This document shows, piece after piece, positions 23,744-35,500 of a DNA stretch of 64,000 nt; within the stretch, counting starts at the first letter, position 1; the number at the start of each line of letters is the position of its first letter. Source of the DNA: Nautilus pompilius (taxonomy: Eukaryota; Mollusca; Cephalopoda; Nautilida; Nautilidae); contig JACATO010001101.1 of NCBI GenBank assembly GCA_018389105.1, forward strand, positions 310,001 through 374,000. The letters are read 5' to 3'. Made by a program: the position numbers and the translations under genes. A model generated the notes under the pieces. The model was not told the origin of the DNA, made no database searches, and saw only the letters and a list, made by a program, of their open reading frames with translations.

Positions 23744-24489
23744 CTGTAAAAACAAAAAAACAAAACAATGCAGCTCTATTTGAACTACATTAAAATATTT
23801 TTTAAAAACAACAAAACTCCAAATCACATTTGAACTTTAATGACAGAATGTAAACATAACAACAGTCTAATAGTAATCAACAAATATTTGGTTGGCAAGG
23901 GGTTAGTGCCCCAATGTCTTCCACTAAGATTAAATCAGTTGAATACTGACTCTGTTGTGGTGGGAGATGATGGAATACTGAGATTCCAACAGATGCCTAC
24001 TGAAGAAAGATGCTAGAAAGCACCAGTGAGTTCTGGTGCAAGTGTTCAGTATTCCTGAATAGTTTAACTCACACTTCCAGACTTGCTGGCCTAGTGGGGA
24101 ACATTGCACATGACTTCAGCCACGTAGCTTCAGCTAACCTATCCATTCCCACCCCTCATAGCAGTTCATGTATGCAATTAAACACAAATGCATCACATCC
24201 ATCAGATCAGACACACACAAATCCAAAAGTTTAAAAAATCCTATGTTATATAAGAGGCAATAAAGTTAATGATACCTTTCAAATAAAATTTTATCTTTTG
24301 CTAATAATTAAAATGTATTGTGAAAGTAAATTGGGGAGGGAAGTGAATGAGAAGGGAGATTGTTTTTTGTTTGTTTTTTTTTTTGGTTTGTTTGTTAAGT
24401 GTCTTTAGTGTATAGTTGTTTTCAAGTTTCTATAATAACTCAGTCACATCTGTACTTATTTTTCCAGAATGAATTAAACACAAACTTAC
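23744..24489 (-). other. MITD1 intron 2
   Basis: AT-rich intron, nothing recognised. Confidence 0.7.
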
Positions 24490-24591
24490 TTTCTTTCTCT
24501 TGCTTAACAAGCTCTTTAAGTGCTTCAGCTCTCCCCATATAGTCCTTCATCTTGTCTCGATACTTCTGCTTTTTTGTTTCATCCTGTAGCC
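24490..24591 (-). CDS. MITD1: MITD1, exon 2 (second half of MIT domain)
   Basis: A 102-base exon after TTTTTTGCAG, ending GAAA|GTAAGT. It gives GLQDETKKQKYRDKMKDYMG followed by RAEALKELVKQEKE, matching the third helix of an MIT domain (R-K-I.(K/D)YM.RAE..K). That helix bundle binds MIM motifs in ESCRT-III tails. It takes one base from exon 1 and gives one base to exon 3. Confidence 0.93.
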
Positions 24592-25371
24592 CTGCAAAAA
24601 AGATATTTTAAAAAAACAGTAATCAGCTGTGTATACATAGGCCTCCCTTTAGTAACTGATCATCAACTGTTTAAACTTAGTTTACCAACATTTTCTTTCC
24701 TTTTTCATCATTTGCATTTTTCTAACATGCTGGTTGATTTACCAATTATATGTATGAGATATTAAGCAAAAATTTTTAATGGCTTTCTCTGCACCTCGTT
24801 TTCTTTTTTTTTTATTTTCCATACTGCATCTTTAATCAGTGGAAATTCCCAACCTACATCCTGGTCAAAAGGAGAACTTTTTACCTGTTGTAATTTTGGA
24901 AAAAAGCCAAAGATTCAAGAGTGCACGACAGATCATATGTTTCTAAAGAAAGAGAAATAACTTAAAGTCAATTTTAAAAATGCATAAAAGGTTATTTGTA
25001 TCTTCCCAGCTGATAATATTTCCAGGAAACGAGTTTTCATTTGTTTTCTTATAAGTATATATTCCACAGCACGATCAACACAAGCACTGGGTTGGTAGAG
25101 AGGAATTCGCAATTAATTCCTGTTCTAGGAAATGTTCATTAACACAAATTCGCTCCCTCCTCTCCCCAAATCCATCACTGGTTGTAGAAGCGTTGAAGTT
25201 ACCTATACTGACAAGTACTAAGCTTCATTTCCCCTTCCACGTCCTATCCAAGTTCCTTCCAGAAATCGTTTTAAAGAGAGTCGAAGCGAGCGATTTTGCG
25301 ACTACATTCACGAATAAAACACACACACACACGATATCGCTTCATGTTTACTATTATTACTATTACTAGTA

Positions 25372-25375
<4 letters not shown>

Positions 25376-25411
<36 letters not shown>
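25376..25411. repeat. (ATT)n microsatellite
   Basis: Twelve or so ATT units in MITD1 intron 1, close to exon 1. Confidence 0.9.
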
Positions 25412-25412
<1 letters not shown>

Positions 25413-25463
25413 TGCAGAATTCAGACGTCCGACCAGCTGTAGGTCGCATATGAGAACTTCTAC

Positions 25464-25601
25464 CTTTAACCACCTGTAGTAGCAGATGGATTCCCTCTTG
25501 GTAGCAAACAACGGCTTCATCAACCTGCCAGAGCTGTCCAGCTCCACAGCTCTTTTCAGCACGGTAACGGCGGACGCCTCAACACCAGCTAACGCCGACA
25601 T
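25464..25601 (-). CDS. MITD1: MITD1, exon 1 (start and first half of MIT domain), with one-base frameshift
   Basis: Starts at ATG 25599-25601 and reads MSALAGVEASAVTVLKRAVE then LDSSGR, matching the vertebrate AATVLKRAVELDSE. Immediately afterwards, at about 25517-25523, the family sequence moves into the next frame. The residues DEAVVCYQEGIHLLLQVVK appear only after a +1 shift, and this frame is the one that meets the AAAG|GTAGAA donor in phase with exon 2. The sequence therefore lacks one base relative to an intact gene; the affected word is AGGTTGATG, next to a TT pair. Either an assembly error or a real mutation explains it. Every other exon is intact, so an assembly or sequencing slip is the likelier reading. 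As written the exon would terminate early or mis-splice. Confidence 0.85.
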
Positions 25602-25850
25602 GGCCTTCCTAGCAGCTAGCGCAGACAGGGCTCGGCCGCCATTGAAGCCGGTCGACCGGTGTAAGCGCGAATCACCCGCCCGCCCGACCGTCGTCCGCCA
25701 CCCCCTGAATTCCGCTTAAACATTCGCGCTTCTTTCCGAAAATGAGAGAGAACCGCTTCCACTGAACTTCGAAACTTTTCGGGGCTTTGTCGCGTACAGG
25801 ATAAAACGTAAAACTGCAGCAGCAGCAACAACAACAACAAAAGGAAATGA
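25602..25850 (-). promoter_or_regulatory. Probable MITD1 promoter / 5' leader
   Basis: CpG-rich 250 bases directly upstream of the MITD1 start codon, in contrast with the CpG-poor gene body. No TATA box is obvious. It ends against the 3' end of an inserted LINE. Position is inferred from the start codon, not from a mapped transcript. Confidence 0.4.
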
Positions 25851-27955
25851 AGACCCCCCCGGTAAAATATAGAAAGGTGACTGTTGTTGTCGAGTCATCG
25901 CAGGCAGCCGCCGAAGGATGATCCTCAGAAGCGCTGGTGCTGCGTGAGTTCGTCGGCTGAGGCTCCGAGTTGGTGTCGCTCGACTGGACATGGGAGCCAA
26001 CAGATGTTCGGTAGATTCTTCTTCTTCTTCACCGCATAACCGACGCCGACCGGAGTCGGATCTTCCTGTCAGGTGGAGCCATCCTCCCAGACTGGGGTTG
26101 TGCCCACCTCTGAAGCGGATGAGGTCTACACGGTCTATTTTCCACAACTTCTTCTTCTTCTGCGACTTTCTTGGTGAACGTTTGGATGAGGCGGGGATGC
26201 TGTGGCGGAGGAGTCTTGTCTCCACGGCGGATGCTCTCTTCAGCCGTCGTCTCAGGTTGGTCCTCTGACGAACCTAGTTTTGCCTGCTTATCCGCCAGCT
26301 CGTCGCCCAGGAGGCTGCAATGTCCGGGGACCCAGACGATCTGCAGCCGTTTATTCCAGGCCGAGATCTGCGGTGCCAGTCTGCAGCTTTCCAACGTGAA
26401 CGTCAGACGATAGTGGGTTGCCCACAGCCTCGACCAGCAATCGCATACTGTGTAACAACGGACTTGGGTTGGGTTTGAAGCCAGGAGACAGCTGCCTTCT
26501 CTGAGTGGAGCGAACTGCTCCTGCTGCCGGTTGGGGGGGGGGGTGGTGGTGCCACCGATCGTTATCACTAATCCCGCACCGCCATCCTTCATTCCATCGA
26601 CCGTCGAGCCGTCTGTGAAAAGTGTGAGATCTGGTTCGCCAATCTGTTCCAGTGTCTTCTTGGCGGCCTCGAGTTGTTGGGATGTGGGCGTTGATTTTTG
26701 GGGTCGGGATTAAGACAGTATGCACAATGGGCGGGCGTTCCCACGGAGGGGGCATAAAGGTCTGGTGGGAGTAGGTATCTGGGGAGGGAATGAGAACGAG
26801 GTGGGTAAGAACAGGGGTGGTGGAACTTCTCCAATCCCCCCTTTTAAGGCGCTTTCGTGTTGTAGCCAGTGTTAATTGTCCGCGATCATCGGTGGGCCCA
26901 GGCGTCAGCTTTCAACAGTGACAGGGTACGGAAGCGGGCGGCTAGTGGTGTCAGACGAGACTCGTACAGGACGGCATCACTGGGAGTGGTGCGCACGTGT
27001 TTCGTTACGGCCCGGGCGGCGTTGAGTTGCGCTCTCTCGAGCTTGGCGATGTTTGTGGCCGAAAGCCATGGAGTCCAAGTCGGGGCAGCATACTCCGCTA
27101 TGCTCCGTTGTGTGGCAATGTACACCGTCCGCACGTCCTCTGGGTGCCAGCCCCATGTGGTTCCACCAAGCACAAGGCAGACCTTCCCGACCTGGTTACC
27201 GAAAGATAGCTATCTATCAAAGTTAACGCCGAGGGATGTGGGAGCTGGGTTGCAGCGAAGTCGGGAACCATCTATCCGCAGGTCCAGTTGCCAGGAAGCC
27301 TCCGCCGATGATAGGCTGAACAGTGTCACCTCGCATTTTGATGAGTTCAGAGAGAGCCTCACTCCAACATACCACCTTGTCCACTTCGGCTTGAAGTCGT
27401 GTCGCCACCTCTTCCTTATTCCCGCCTTTGCAGGCTGGTGCTAGGTCATCCGCATATGCGCTGACCATTGTGTTCGCATTAAAGGTGCCAAGGAGGTCAT
27501 CAAGGTAGATAACAAACAGCAGCGGTAACAGAACGACCCCTGTGGTAGGCCTTCTTTAAAGGTACAACAGAACCGCCCAACCTTCCCGTTAATTTGGACG
27601 TTGGCTGTACGGTTTGTGAGCCAGGGCTTGAACCACTGGATGAACTGTAGGGGAATCGTTAATCTCGCCATCTTTCGTAGCAAGCCAACCCTCCAGACAC
27701 GGTCGTACGCTTTCGAGAAGTCAAAAAATGTAGCAATAGTGCGGAGTCGCTGCGACGACTGGAATCCATCCGAAATGAACTGCGACAGTCGGAGACATTG
27801 GTCAGTTGCGCTACGGCCTTTCCTGAAACCAGCCTGCCAGGGGCTGAGAAGAGTATGGTCCTCCAGCCACCAAGACAGACGGTTGGCAATCATTCGTTCG
27901 AGAACTTTCCCAATCGTTGAGGTTAGGGAAATCGGGCGATAACTCCCTACAGTCG
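25850..27955 (-). pseudogene. 5'-truncated non-LTR retrotransposon with reverse transcriptase and RNase H
   Basis: On the minus strand the order is: MIANRLSWWLEDHTLLSPWQ then AGFRKGRSATDQ (27.8-27.9 kb), FFDFSKAYDRVW (RT catalytic Asp), GLPQGS and LLPLLFVIYLDDL, then SAYADDLA (YADD catalytic box, about 27.45 kb). Further on come SLNSSKCEVTLFSL, and LERAQLNAARAVT near 27.0 kb. An RNase H domain follows, with LFTDGSTVDGMKDGGAGLVI near 26.6 kb and IVWVPGHCSLLGDELADKQA near 26.3 kb. RT plus RNase H without LTRs fits the I/Nimb/Jockey group. Several frameshifts break the frames. The endonuclease is missing and similarity stops abruptly at about 27.95 kb, the usual 5' truncation. The 3' end lies within about 250 bases of the MITD1 start. 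Confidence 0.85.
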
Positions 27956-28129
27956 GGGTTTTACCTTTCTTTTACCTTTCTATTTAGAACGGAACGGTGC
28001 GCGATAAAAAAATAACGGGACGGGCATTGCTGCTCCCTCGCATGCGCAGAAAAAAAAACGATAATAAAGGGATAGTTAGACCTGGAAAACTTAGGGTTCC
28101 AAAGCATCAAATCTCCCACAGATTTCTCA

Positions 28130-28175
28130 GGGTTACGGTTACGGGTTAGGGTTAAGGGTTAGGGTTAGGTTTAGT
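28130..28175. repeat. Interstitial telomere-like TTAGGG repeats
   Basis: GGTTACGGTTACGGGTTAGG followed by several GGGTTAGGGTTA units with one AAGGG variant. This is the metazoan telomere repeat, about seven degenerate units, located inside the window rather than at a chromosome end. It lies about 180 bases beyond the 5' break of the LINE. Confidence 0.8.
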
Positions 28176-29940
28176 TTAAAGTGTATGAAAGTTGACATGG
28201 TTGTTCCAAAAAAAAGGTGGTCTACTTTCTCCAGCTGGTGAAAGCGGAACAGGTGGTCGGGTGGATTAAAAGGAACAAGCTGGAGGCACCTAAAAGATTG
28301 AAAAGGAATTTGTTTTGCGTGCGAAGATGGGGGAAGGAGGAAAAGACTTAGTTGCTGAGAGCACTTGCGGCTGGTGCTAGGTATGAAAGGTTAAGAAAGA
28401 CTAAGGGCAAGGGTGTGGGGAGGGGGTTTAATAGTCGTAATGTTGGGAAGCGACGACGGCTATGATAGGGGGACGGTACAAAAAAAGGTGGTTGATTCTT
28501 TGCATTAAATAACGGTTGGGTGCCTTTGTACCAAAAATAGAACAAAGGGAGAGAGGAGTAATGGGTAAGGGGCCTTTTGTTTACAGGGAAGGGGGTGATT
28601 GTTTTGGAATAGTGGTAAGGGGACCTTTTCTTTACGGGGGGAGGCTTCTGTTTCCGAGTTGGGGGGGGTGGTGGTTGGTTTCGGGTGTTTGCTTATTTTG
28701 GATGAATGGTGAGGGTATTTCTTTTCAGGCGAACGGGTGAAGGTAGGGGATTGGTAAAAATGAGTGAAAAAAGAAGAGAGGGGAAAAGGAGAAATGGAAG
28801 AGTGAGTTCGAAAGTGCGTAGGCGCTCCCGAGGAGAAAGTTGGTCTGTAACGGGGGATGGTCCAGGGGAGGTAAGCCTCAGGGGAGATAACTGCGATATA
28901 TGGGAATAATGATTGAAGAAAAATGAGAAAAAATAAATGGAATGCAATGAATTAAATTGAAATAAACATTAAATACAATAAATTAAAATAAAAAAGAATG
29001 AATAGTAAATTAAAAATAATAAGTAATATAAAATAAGAGGGAGAAAAAGGAGATATATGATGTTTATGGTAGAATTAAAGCAGTTGTAGGTTGAAGGTAT
29101 AGTTGGATTGAATAATCCAAATGAGAATAATAATAATAAATAATAATAATAAAATGTATATAAAGTCCAGAATTTAAGAATGAATTTAAGGGGAGATTGG
29201 AGCAGGAGTGAAGAATGAAAACGTCCCAAAAAAATAATAATAATAAGTATGTGGAAGGTAGTGTGTGTGGTTAGATTAAATAAACCCAATGATGAATGAG
29301 TTTAAGGTAATAGGTGATAAAACAATTTTCTACAAACTGAAGTTTCATAAATCTGTTGAATTTTCTATCTAGAGGCTGTGAAAGATATAAAAGATGTTCT
29401 AACTGAAATCAAAAGTTTAAAGATGTCTGTGTTAATGTGATCAACATAGTTATGTATTAATCTGGATTTGGAATGTCTTTGTGAAAGCCGAAGTTCTGTA
29501 AGTAATACTGGTCTACAAAGACATTTGAAATTATAAACAATTATTAATGTCTAAATTTAAATGTTAGGCTAAACTTTTCACACAAGTTTTTCAATTATAA
29601 TGCAGAAACAAACGTTTTACTATTTTCTGGATTGAGGTGATTTCTTGTTGGATTACATATATCTATGTACCATTGATAAAATGCATTAACTGTGTATTAA
29701 AAATGGAGATGCACTTGGAAATACAGACAGACACAGTCCCAGATTCCATACTTTCAACACTAAGGTTCATTTCATCACGAGCTAAATAACTGCTCATAAA
29801 TACAGTACATATATCTAAAAGCTAAGAAATATTAATTCAAAAATTCCCTTTTCAACCTAGAAGATTTAGGTAATCAATTAATGACATTTCCACGTACTTA
29901 ACTCTGTCCAGTGGAATACTAATAAAACTAGGAGTTCATT
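28176..29940. other. Purine-rich then AT-rich noncoding DNA
   Basis: From 28.2 to 28.9 kb the plus strand is strongly G/A-biased. From 28.9 to 29.3 kb it is almost only A, T and G with AATAATAAT words. Open frames here are by-products of the bias. Nothing else recognised. Confidence 0.5.
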
Positions 29941-29949
29941 TAAATTGCA

Positions 29950-30560
29950 ACATAGTGAAAAGTAAGAAAACCCATTACGTTTCACAGATTTAAATGTTCT
30001 GTGTTTACACAAATATGCATTCTTAACTCATGGAGAAAAGGTGAAGTAAGGAGACAGGACTATTATGGTATGGGGTCCAATCTTTCACGGTATAAATACA
30101 GGATTGGTGTTCATCAAAGAACATCACAATTCTGCCAGGTATGTTTCTATTTTAAAGATACATCTACCTGTTGTATGAACAAGGCATACATGCCTCATAT
30201 GACCAGTTTGGAAGACAACTCAGACAATCAGCTTTTTCCCCTGGGTATCCCAAAAACCATGAAATAAATCCAGTTGAGATCTGTAGCAGCTTCTGGATTA
30301 CCAGCTAAAAGCAAACCAACCATGTCCTGGTAGCTTGATGGAATTAAAGAAAGCTCCCTCTCAATGGAGGGAAACTGGAACCAGATGTTGATACAAAATC
30401 TTCCTAATTCACAGGTAAACAGGGTAAAGGATTCTTGTGTTGTGGAAAGTAGCTTGGCTGAGTATCAGCATAAAGAATTCCACTCTGTCGCTTAGCCTTA
30501 TTTACTGTTTGCCACAAAAAGCTAACATCTTTGAATAATAGGTGGCCAAATTATTATCAG
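29950..30560 (+). pseudogene. Degenerate Tc1/mariner-type transposase fragment
   Basis: At about 30059-30160 the plus strand reads TIMVWGPIFHGINTGLVFIK then EHHNSARYVSILK. This follows the Tc1 pattern 'SVMVWGGI...G...L..(I/V)(D/E)G..N..RY...IL'. Downstream, NPVEICSSF-like text near 30270 may be the 'NPIE' block. Stops and frameshifts are present throughout. No terminal repeats identified. Confidence 0.5.
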
Positions 30561-31092
30561 ATGACACTTTTTAAAACAATTTCAGAAGTGGTTGCTACAG
30601 CATTTATTTTATTCGTATAGCTAATTACTATATTATTATTGTTATTAATGTATTTTTTCAAGGTGAAAAAAAATTTTACTTCACTTTAATTAATACAAAT
30701 TTTGATATAAGTTGAGTCCATCATGGCACCCAACTTTTGTTATAATTTTGCCACACATCTATTTAACATAGTTATGGTCCTTACAACAGTCAGTTCTATG
30801 CAGTTATTCAGCTCTGTCAGTAAAGATGGAGAACAGGTTGCTCTTTTTTCTTAGTGGAGAAGCAAATTTTATTATCAAAACGTGAGAGAAAAAACGAGAG
30901 AGAGAGACTTGCTGCTTTTAATTGTAATTTCTCATAGCAATTTAATTATTACGATTTAAAATTTATTTGTATAAAGAACTCTATCATCACGTTGTTTGCA
31001 ATTATCCCTGGTCTGGTCATTACCCCTGACTGACCGATATAGAGGGGGACAATATTCTGCTGGAAAAATGAATCGTTTCCAGGGAAATCTCC
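30561..31092. other. AT-rich noncoding DNA
   Basis: No exon, transposon domain or RNA gene recognised. Confidence 0.5.

Positions 31093-31140
<48 letters not shown>
31093..31140. repeat. (AAT)n microsatellite
   Basis: About 16 AAT units, the complement type of the ATT tracts elsewhere in the window. Confidence 0.95.
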
Positions 31141-31199
31141 TTGGGTTGGCTTTCATAATACATTAATTAAAAAGGTGGGACTTTTAATTTTGTCTCTGT

Positions 31200-31900
31200 A
31201 GAGGTGAAAAATTATACAGTTTTACCTCGATTTAACGGACCTCCACAGCACCACGAACGCTGTCTGGTACACCAAAAAACTGGCGTAGAACTGTGCGAAA
31301 ACGTTTTTACTTCGGCGCATGCGTCTGTACACCTCAGGATTTAATGGGCCCCATGATATCAACGGACACCCTTCCCACTAGTCCTTTGTTTCAATGCACG
31401 TGCTTCACGCTTGCTTACGGTCTGATTTCCAGAAAGCTGTCCACCAACAGGTATTTTCTTTGCACGTTGTGATACAGGTATTTATCTAGTCTGAAATTAC
31501 TGTGTTTGACGGTTTTAGTCGAACAACTTACACAACTTGTTTTTGTTAAGTGGTGATAAGAGGATTAACAGGGATGCCGCTTTCTACTACGAAATGTGAA
31601 ACGATATATGATGGTGTTATTTTTGTGTAATTAAATAGAACAGTTCCCAAGCTTTTCAAACGTATATAGTTTATATGTGTTTGTTTGATTATTAGAGAAT
31701 AGGAGCTCATTTAAAATATTAAACAAACAATCTCTTTAGTAAGTAATTAGGAGACCGAGTTACTATCGATCCTCTTGTCTTCTCATAGGCCCGCACTTTC
31801 CGTTAATATTTTAATACGCCATTTTGGCGGCAGTCAGTCAGTCAGTAATGGAATTCAGTCAGAGCAGTGCATTTAGATCTCTGTGGCGCAAAAGAGCCTG
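31200..31900. promoter_or_regulatory. Possible CpG-richer promoter patch
   Basis: A local rise in CpG inside a CpG-poor stretch, with CGCCATTTTGGCGGC at about 31817-31831. That word holds a YY1-like core (AAAATGGCG on the minus strand) and a GGCGG element. A small exon-like piece at 32490-32522 (TTATTTGTAG acceptor, CAG|GTAAGA donor) lies downstream on the plus strand. No coding exon was found, so this could be a noncoding transcript or nothing. Confidence 0.25.
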
Positions 31901-32522
31901 GATATAATTCCCTTTTGTAAATTGTCTATTAATTTTTTTTTGTTTTTGAATTCATTTATTCTCTGAAGAAAAATTTTTCAAAACATCATAAATTTATACT
32001 TTATTAAAAAGAAATTTACATTTAAAATTATCAAATAATTAACAATGATTACTGCCTAAATAGATCTTAATTTACGTAACTGTTAAGCACAAACAGCCAA
32101 GAGGTCCGGAAGTTCACAGATGCTTTCATAGAATTTTAAATTATGTTGCCAAGATTTCTGTAGCTTGGAAGCAAAAAAAAGAAAAAGAGAGCTACCCTTA
32201 AAAATTGCAAAGAAACCACTAAATCTCCAAACTTTATTGCACTGGGCATGAAACTGCTTTATATAGATCACACTTCTCATTAACTATTTCTGCAAGGGAA
32301 GTACTCCTGTTACAATGATCTTCGCTCCTTGTCTCCTTTCCATTCAATTTTTTAAAAAAAATTGCCAATACATTTTAGCTTAGAAAACAAGAATATTCGA
32401 TTTGTTATTGCTTTTTCCCCCTCTTGTGTTTTTTAAAATTTTTTTCTGCTCTTTTTAAAAATTAATTCCTTGTTAATTGTTATTTGTAGAAATGGGAATC
32501 GTGCTGTGGAGTTAAGAAACAG

Positions 32523-35500
32523 GTAAGATTCTTATTTTCATTTTATGATTAGCTGAATTTTGAATGAAATCACAACCAGCTGACATCACACGGAAGAGAA
32601 GCAGTTCCAGCCATCGCATTAGGGTGAGTTAAATGTTTGACCAGAATAAGCTGGTTGATTTTAAGTTGATAATTTGTATGGCCCGCAAATGATGTTATAA
32701 ATATCCAAATGGCCCTTGATAGGAAAAAGGTTCCCCACCTCTGGTATAAAGGAATGGCATTGATTGTCGGCTGGAACCAATGCCACTGCACAACCTCATC
32801 CCCTATTTCTACAGCTGTAGACAATGATGTTTAAAGAAGAAAAGAACCCAAACTTCCATTTGGGATAATTTTCATCATCTGAAATGGAACACAATTAAAT
32901 GCATCAGTCTTATTAATCAGTTTTACTGTTTTAAATAAATTAGATTAAAACTGGTATTTAAATTATGTTGCTCCTTTCTCATTACAGATGATATCCAAAT
33001 AAATTTGAATACACACATTGTAGGGAATTGTTGGAGTTTTACTGTAAAATGGAAAATTTGCTACATTGTTAGAAATATTTTTTATCCTTTTAGTTTTAAT
33101 AGTTGTCCATCTGTATTTGGCACAATCTTCCATAAAATATACTGCTCTCTGTGGACAGACGACATTGGCTTTCTCTCTCAGAGAATGTTAATGTATCAGC
33201 CTTAAAACATTTCCCTTGTTTGAGATTTTTCACTGCCCAAAAATAACACATCTACAATATCACCAACAGACTGACAACTTTAATTTGTTTGGTTTGAACT
33301 GGTGACATGACCACTGTTTAAGAATTGTGAAAACCTGTTTTCATCAGAAAAAGATAAAGGTAATTTTTCTCAAAAATCAGGAAGGTATTGTATTTGCATT
33401 GCTCATTGCAGTAGATGCCCAATGTAATTTAGAGAATTGGTTTGTTTGCATCTCACTGATTTGCTGTTGCTGTGAACATAACATTTGATGACACCAATGG
33501 ACATCTACACTTGGTATGCCACATTTACAGCTGATTTTAAGGTTTGTTGTATCTATCCTGCTGGCTTTGTGCATCCTGGTTGTCTTAAGGCTTCCTTGAA
33601 CTGGACAGTCAGTCAGTGACCCGTTCACAGTTGACAGTATAATACCCAGTACTTTGGAGATCCTGCAGCTTCTACCAACATTCCATTACCCATCTTAAGT
33701 TCTTATAAACCTCTTGTTTGTGGCATGGTTGTTTGCAGACTGAGTCTTCATCTGGCCTATAGTAGTTCTTATAGCTTGAAATGATGTGCATATAATGTGA
33801 CTGGAATGACATCTCACGCAGCGGGTATCTATTTACTTACGTCACATCTCTACATACAAACCAGTGTATTTTAAAATACTATTTGATTAAAATTGAAGAT
33901 GTTAAGTTAAGATAATTTTACTGATTATAGCATAAATCTTAATTCAACATTACCAGCATAGAAGGTATTGATGGCAATAGGAGAAACAAAAAGAGGGAAT
34001 TTTGAAATTAAGAGTAACATAATTTAAAAGTATTTCCATATTTACTGATATGACACTTGATTGTTGAAAATAACAGTGGATATGATTTTCTTAAATGAGA
34101 AGGTATCATAATTATCTATTGAATAGTATTTGCAAAGTCAGTTGAGCAATGGCCCTTAACATTGTCATTAATTGGGAGAAAACAGTACATGGTATGAGTG
34201 TGATGTTGATTCCAGAGATGTGCATTGCTTTAATGCTTTAAGTGGACTCCTCTGGGATTGTTGTGAAACTGTATCATAGTTCTGTAAATCTGAAGGTACA
34301 TCACTATTTGCCTTATTATACCAACTAGGGTGCTCAGCCTAGATGCGCTACTTTGTATTTGTTGAATGGGCTATATATTATGTTAACACATGAGTAATGC
34401 TAAACATGAAGTTGGAGTGATGTAGATTTGTCATTACAGTAGGTTGCTATATTGATGAAAAAGATTTTTGCCATAGATTCTATAAATCAACCTGTGTTGA
34501 GTAATACAAATCTGAAGGATAGTTAGCTACAAATGCATCCCAGGTGGTATACAGTGGGTTACGAATGTTGAAAATCAGTGATGATATCTGAAAAATCTGT
34601 TCTGGTAAATTTGGTGAGTATTTTTTGGAGTTATGGTGGAAAAATGATGTGTATGGTGTATGTAAGTTGGGACGGCCAGCTTATTTAAAAAAGAGCTTTT
34701 TTTGTAATGCTCTGATTCTAAACATTTAGTCCACCTATTTTTCTATACTAAACAGAATAATTCAAAATCTATATAGCCCTAATCTGTTGTAGATTAAAGG
34801 CTGATTGTGTTTGGTATATTATGTAGTGTAATTCATAGTACGCACCATGTAAAAATAATACTGCAGCTGAATCTGATTTGGGTTTTTTACAACAATAATT
34901 TGTCATCTACAGACACTGTAGCTGAAAAACTCACTAGAATTTCTATTGTTATGTGTTATACTACACAGATTTACTATATAGCATACAGATACAAGATGAT
35001 GTACATGCAGGGCTATTGTTAAAATGTTGTAGGTGGTCTTAACATCTTGGAATCTTTGACATATATGAATAATTAACTGCATTTAGCTTACTGAAACTGA
35101 ACTGAGAGGGAATTTACAATGCAGAATTTTATTATTGTGATGTACAATGTAAACAGAAGAAATTAAGTATAATGAATTAAACTGAAATTAGTCACGGCTC
35201 CTTGACGATAAGGAACAAGGGTATTATGCTTCCGTTTTAATGCCAGACATCCTGGATGGGGCCCGACATGAAAGCACCAATTTCCTCGTGCGTGCTGTGT
35301 CACCGTTATTCCAGGACTGCGTAATCTGTCGCATGCCCTGGCTGGCTTAACGATAAGAGAAATGCATGAAGTTCGCTTTCTCTCTCTTACTCGTGGCTAG
35401 AAGAACCTTCACATCAACTTCTGAGACCGGAGGCCGCCTACGGATACGAACAAACGATGGATCAATTGGATCGGTAGCGTTCGTCGAGATATGCATGTAT

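Noticed and set aside
26171..27942. Plus-strand open frames of 60-190 codons
   Set aside because: They are antisense shadows of the minus-strand LINE.
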